A stretch of DNA of 8,322 bases from Kiritimatiellia bacterium (GTDB lineage: Bacteria; Verrucomicrobiota; Kiritimatiellia; SLAD01), in the NCBI GenBank assembly GCA_007125875.1, contig SLCI01000140.1:1-8322 (forward strand), read 5' to 3'. The translations under genes were made by a program, and so were the position numbers. The notes under the pieces are model-generated. The model saw only the letters and a program-made list of their open reading frames with translations. It was not told where the DNA came from and made no database searches. This document shows positions 5,088 to 8,322 of this stretch, one piece after another; within the stretch, counting starts at the first letter, position 1, and every line of letters starts with the position of its first letter.

Positions 5088-7142
5088 GTGACGTTTCGAG
5101 CGGTTATCCTAGGCTTTATTGGTGTAGCGTTTTTAAGTTCCTACACCTATTTTAACGATTGGATTATGCGCCAGACGATGTTTGTGGGTAACTTTATGCC
5201 CATATCCGTCTACGGTTTTCTCGTCCTATTCCTCGCTATTCTTTATCCCCTCTGGCAAAAATTGACGCGTTCTAAGGGAATGCTGCGTCGCTCTGAATGG
5301 GCCGTAGTACTTGTTTTGGTTTTGGCGGCTAGCGCCATTCCGGGTTCCAACCTGCTTCGTCTCTTTACGCCGGCCCTGATCATGCCGCACCGGTTTGAGC
5401 TGACCGAGCCTGGCTGGCAGCAGCAGGGCGTGATGGAGCTGGTGCCGGAGGGTATGTTGGTCGATATTTCAGAGGATCCGGACGTTGTGCTGGGCGGCTA
5501 TACCCGGGGCCTTCAAGAAGCATCCGACCGATTATCCTTCCGCGATGTCCCTTGGGCTGCTTGGCGTCCCTCGATGTTCTTTTGGATACCCATTATATTG
5601 AGCCTCTGGATAGCACTCGTCAGTTTGGCGGTGGTCGTCCACAAGCAATGGGCCGACCACGAACATTTACCGTATCCGATTGTCACCTTCACTAAAGCGC
5701 TACTGCCCGATGAATCGGGCAATCGAAGTCCCGTATTCACTAATCCAATCTTTTGGCTTGGGTTAGGGGGCGTATTTGTCATTCATTCCTACAACTACCT
5801 GAATGTATGGTTTCCCAATGTGCTCTTTGGCCAAATCCCGCTTGGGATAGACTTTTCGCCGCTGGCCGATTTGTCCGATACCTTTACGCAAGGTGGGGGA
5901 CGTATATTACTGGAGCGTTACACGATCTATTTCACTGTTGTAGCCGTTGCCTATTTCCTGCCGAAAGAAGTCTCGCTTTCGCTCGGCATAGGCCCCTTCA
6001 TTTGGGTTTTCATTGCAGGCATTTTTGCAACCTACGGAGTGGGTACAAGTGGTTGGCAGGGCACGTGGCCGTTCGGGTTGACAATGGATTCCATGATGAT
6101 CATGGGCGCTTATTTCGGCATGCTGCTCGTCTTGCTGTACACGGGACGCCAATATTATGCTGCCGTGTTCCGGCGCGCGCTCGGTTTCAACGCGAGCGAG
6201 TCGGTTGGATCAACAGCGATTTGGGGCGCACGCTTCTTCATGCTGGGCATGATCTTCTTTACGATTTATACCGCACGGATTGCCGGACTCGATTGGCCGA
6301 TAGCGCTGATGTTCGGATTAGGCTGTGTGGCGGTCTATTTGGTGATGGGACGACTGCTGGCTGAAACAGGCCTATTCTTTATCGTGGTCAGCGGGACACC
6401 GGCCACAATCTTGTGGGCCTTGTTTGGCGCGCGGGCGCTGGGACCGGAAATTTTGTTCCTGATGTTCATGCTCTCCCTCGTGCTCTTTTACGATACTCGT
6501 GAGGCGTTGATGCCTTATGTCGTGAACGGGTTGAAGCTGGCGGACGATTGCAAAGCGAAGGTGGGGCGCACCGCTTTCTTTGTCGTGGTTGCGCTCATGA
6601 TTGGATTGGCAGTGGGTATTCCCACCACGCTCTACTTCCAATATGAGCGTGGCGTGGATGTGTCGCTATGGAAAATTGAGCAAGCGAAGCGCCCGTTTAA
6701 CGAGACCATTAGCATCATGCAGCGACTGGATGCGCAGGGACAGTTAGAGGAAGCCGGGCAGGTAACGGGTTTGAGCCGCTTCAAAGAAGCCTCACCGCAT
6801 CGTAACGGATTGATTGTCTTTACGACGGCGGCCGCGTTGGTGCTGATTTTCTCTGCTTTACGATTACGATTTACCGGATGGCCGCTTCACCCCGTGATGT
6901 TCCTGGTCTGGTCAACTTATGCGGGCGATTCGTTTGCGCAATCGTTCCTGTTTGGTTGGTTATTAAAGATACTAATCACCCGTTTCGGAGGGGCTGGCGT
7001 GTATCAGCGCTGTAAGCCACTCATGTTCGGTTTGATTGCGGGTGAAATGTTGGGCGGAGTGATTCCGATGTTTGTCAGCCTGATCTATTTTGTTACCACC
7101 GGTGGCGAAATTCCGCGTCCGTTTGAAGTTATGCCCGGATAA
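5088..7142 (+). CDS. Large polytopic membrane protein, DUF6784/DUF6785 (OPT-like) family
   Basis: A 684-residue integral membrane protein with roughly 14-16 hydrophobic helices. Three lie at the N-terminus (about 5-24, 38-57, 69-88), followed by a polar loop at 95-160; helices then run from 163 to 516, a second polar loop spans 518-572, and the last helices run from 573 to 670. Notable motifs are QWADHEHLPYPIV at 187-199, NYLNVWFPN at 236-244 and GWPLHPVMF at 597-605, which I associate with the DUF6784/DUF6785 proteins related to oligopeptide (OPT) transporters. No experimentally known substrate comes to mind. The start codon is GTG. It follows the PqqD-like gene by 34 bases and precedes the ABC permease gene by 2 bases, so it is an operon member. 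A role in carrying a peptide-like or conjugated product is plausible but inferred. Confidence 0.82.
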   Translation: MTFRAVILGFIGVAFLSSYTYFNDWIMRQTMFVGNFMPISVYGFLVLFLAILYPLWQKLTRSKGMLRRSEWAVVLVLVLAASAIPGSNLLRLFTPALIMPHRFELTEPGWQQQGVMELVPEGMLVDISEDPDVVLGGYTRGLQEASDRLSFRDVPWAAWRPSMFFWIPIILSLWIALVSLAVVVHKQWADHEHLPYPIVTFTKALLPDESGNRSPVFTNPIFWLGLGGVFVIHSYNYLNVWFPNVLFGQIPLGIDFSPLADLSDTFTQGGGRILLERYTIYFTVVAVAYFLPKEVSLSLGIGPFIWVFIAGIFATYGVGTSGWQGTWPFGLTMDSMMIMGAYFGMLLVLLYTGRQYYAAVFRRALGFNASESVGSTAIWGARFFMLGMIFFTIYTARIAGLDWPIALMFGLGCVAVYLVMGRLLAETGLFFIVVSGTPATILWALFGARALGPEILFLMFMLSLVLFYDTREALMPYVVNGLKLADDCKAKVGRTAFFVVVALMIGLAVGIPTTLYFQYERGVDVSLWKIEQAKRPFNETISIMQRLDAQGQLEEAGQVTGLSRFKEASPHRNGLIVFTTAAALVLIFSALRLRFTGWPLHPVMFLVWSTYAGDSFAQSFLFGWLLKILITRFGGAGVYQRCKPLMFGLIAGEMLGGVIPMFVSLIYFVTTGGEIPRPFEVMPG

Positions 7143-7144
7143 TC

Positions 7145-8322
7145 ATGAAGAAAATCGATGTCCAAAATCAACCGGTACTGAGTCCCGGCCGCATCATTCA
7201 GATTGCGGTAACGGGCGTGAAGTATCGCTTGTTCCGTGCCGTCGTGACGGTCGCGGTGATCATCGTTGCGATGGCGTTCCTCATGAATATTCTGACGGAG
7301 AGCCTGATTAAGCGCGCGGTGGCCGATTCGGTCCGCGAGCAAATCGAGGATTTGCACCGCGTCGATCGCTGGATTGCCCGCTTGGCGATGCCGCAAAGCG
7401 GTGAGGAATTGCTGTTTGTATTGGCGGAAGAAGAGGCCCCCTCGCCGGTGCTGGGCGAAATATCGACCATGAGCGGATTGTCTGTAGAAGCCCTGCTAAA
7501 CATCCAGCCGCAGGCGCAGGAAGCCTTGCGATACTTAACGTTTTTCGATAACGTTGATTTCGGGAGACGCCGTGTATTGGTTGGTCCAGTACAAGGTGTG
7601 GCGATTTTTGATCGGCTGGCGGATGAGCGCGCGTGGCATCAATTCACAAGCAATTTGGCCGATATGCGCACATTGCGCTTCCCAGCTGAATTGAGTGCGT
7701 TCCAGGATTTTCTCGGAGAGTGGCCGGATCTCCTCGCTACGCTGAATACGATTCGACAAGGACAGGAGCGTAGTATTGCGCAGGTTAGAGGTGCGATAGG
7801 TGATCGTTCGCTGTTATCTGCCTTAGCTGATGCGGAAGGCGACGTAGGCGACGTGATTCGGCAAGCTGGGTTCTCGTTGACGGATGAGACCGCTGCGTTA
7901 TTGGCGCGTGACGTGCGCCGAGTACAAAACACGCAACTGATTGAAGCCACCATCAATATCGCGCCCGTCCGTCAAGCCGTGGCGGCAGAACGTGATGTGT
8001 TGCCGGGCGATGTTACCATGCGAATGATTTGGCGGCTTTTGCGAAATCAGGATCGGGCAGAATGGTTTTTGGGTGTCATGCGGGATGCCGAGCTGGATAC
8101 GGGCGATCTCACGGCAGAACGTCTGGAAGCCATTGCTGATCAGCGTGCATATGCGCGTTTATTGACGGTTGCGGAGCAACAAACGTTGGAAGCGCAGGGC
8201 GGTTTGATGGGGATTGGTATGCGCATGACTTGGTTGGCGTTCGTGTCGATGTTGGTTTGCGCGGTGGGGATCGCCAACGCCATGTTGATGTCGGTCACCG
8301 AACGTTTTCGTGAAATCGCCAC
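7145..8322 (+). CDS. FtsX/MacB-type ABC transporter permease, 3' end cut off
   Basis: The frame is open from the ATG at 7145 to the window end, giving 392 residues. One helix lies near the N-terminus (about 32-50, VVTVAVIIVAMAFL), then a long extracytoplasmic region spans about 50-360. A second helix at about 362-382 ends in VGIANAMLMSVTERFREIA. This last motif, a helix followed by N-x-M-x-x-S-V-x-E-R, is the hallmark of the FtsX permease domain of MacB/LolE-like ABC transporters, which act as mechanotransmitters or lipoprotein/peptide exporters with a separate ATPase. Two or three further helices should follow beyond the window. The extracytoplasmic region is acidic and helix-rich (QGQERSIAQVRG, GDVGDVIRQAG) and does not look like the usual MacB periplasmic domain. 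The gene starts 2 bases after the upstream stop, with only GGA as a ribosome site, suggesting coupled translation. Confidence 0.85.
   Translation, partial: MKKIDVQNQPVLSPGRIIQIAVTGVKYRLFRAVVTVAVIIVAMAFLMNILTESLIKRAVADSVREQIEDLHRVDRWIARLAMPQSGEELLFVLAEEEAPSPVLGEISTMSGLSVEALLNIQPQAQEALRYLTFFDNVDFGRRRVLVGPVQGVAIFDRLADERAWHQFTSNLADMRTLRFPAELSAFQDFLGEWPDLLATLNTIRQGQERSIAQVRGAIGDRSLLSALADAEGDVGDVIRQAGFSLTDETAALLARDVRRVQNTQLIEATINIAPVRQAVAAERDVLPGDVTMRMIWRLLRNQDRAEWFLGVMRDAELDTGDLTAERLEAIADQRAYARLLTVAEQQTLEAQGGLMGIGMRMTWLAFVSMLVCAVGIANAMLMSVTERFREIA

Noticed and set aside
5753..6364. Plus-strand 203-codon frame inside the membrane protein gene
   Set aside because: It is a +2 frame shadow, rich in Cys, Arg and His, with no domain. 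The overlapping frame encodes a continuous, conserved membrane protein.
7145..8322. Minus-strand open frames at the right end (7198-7503, 7639-7956, 8140-8322)
   Set aside because: They are shadows of the permease gene; the plus-strand frame is uninterrupted for 392 codons and ends in a clear FtsX-type motif.

Overview
The window looks like ordinary chromosomal DNA of a bacterium with a Gram-negative style envelope, of mid-range GC as judged by eye. A signal-peptide rhodanese, a UDP-sugar type Mur ligase and an initiator tRNA with encoded CCA are all present. The taxon cannot be fixed from the sequence. The PqqD-like protein and the DUF6784/DUF6785-like membrane protein remind me of Planctomycetota, Verrucomicrobiota or Hydrogenedentota relatives. 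The rhodanese, TPR, GIY-YIG and MFS genes would also fit Proteobacteria.

Left part (1-1957): the 3' end of a macro-domain (ADP-ribose binding/deacetylating) gene on the plus strand meets a small TPR protein gene on the minus strand, with only 2 bases between them. Upstream of the TPR gene, on the same strand, lies a secreted rhodanese-like protein; the two probably share an operon. Next come a small GIY-YIG endonuclease gene and a single initiator tRNA-fMet gene with its own promoter and intrinsic terminator, all on the minus strand.

Middle (1957-3338): a minus-strand major facilitator superfamily (MFS) permease and a short divergent intergenic region.

Right part (3339-8322, plus strand): a tightly packed four-gene operon that runs off the window. 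It encodes a MurC-like amino-acid ligase with altered active-site motifs, a PqqD-like small protein (ATGA overlap with the ligase), a large polytopic membrane protein related to DUF6784/DUF6785 (OPT-like) proteins with a GTG start, and an FtsX/MacB-type ABC permease that begins 2 bases after the membrane protein stops and is cut by the window end. The spacing implies co-expression. A cytosolic ligase, a peptide-binding type adaptor and two membrane transport proteins together suggest an uncharacterised pathway that makes or modifies an amino-acid-conjugated (possibly UDP-sugar or peptide) compound and moves it across the membrane. That role is inference. No ABC ATPase, radical SAM enzyme or precursor peptide is visible here. 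This operon is the best candidate for an undescribed system in the window.

No non-genic stretch exceeds 300 bases. I see no CRISPR array, insertion sequence, rRNA or clear attachment site.
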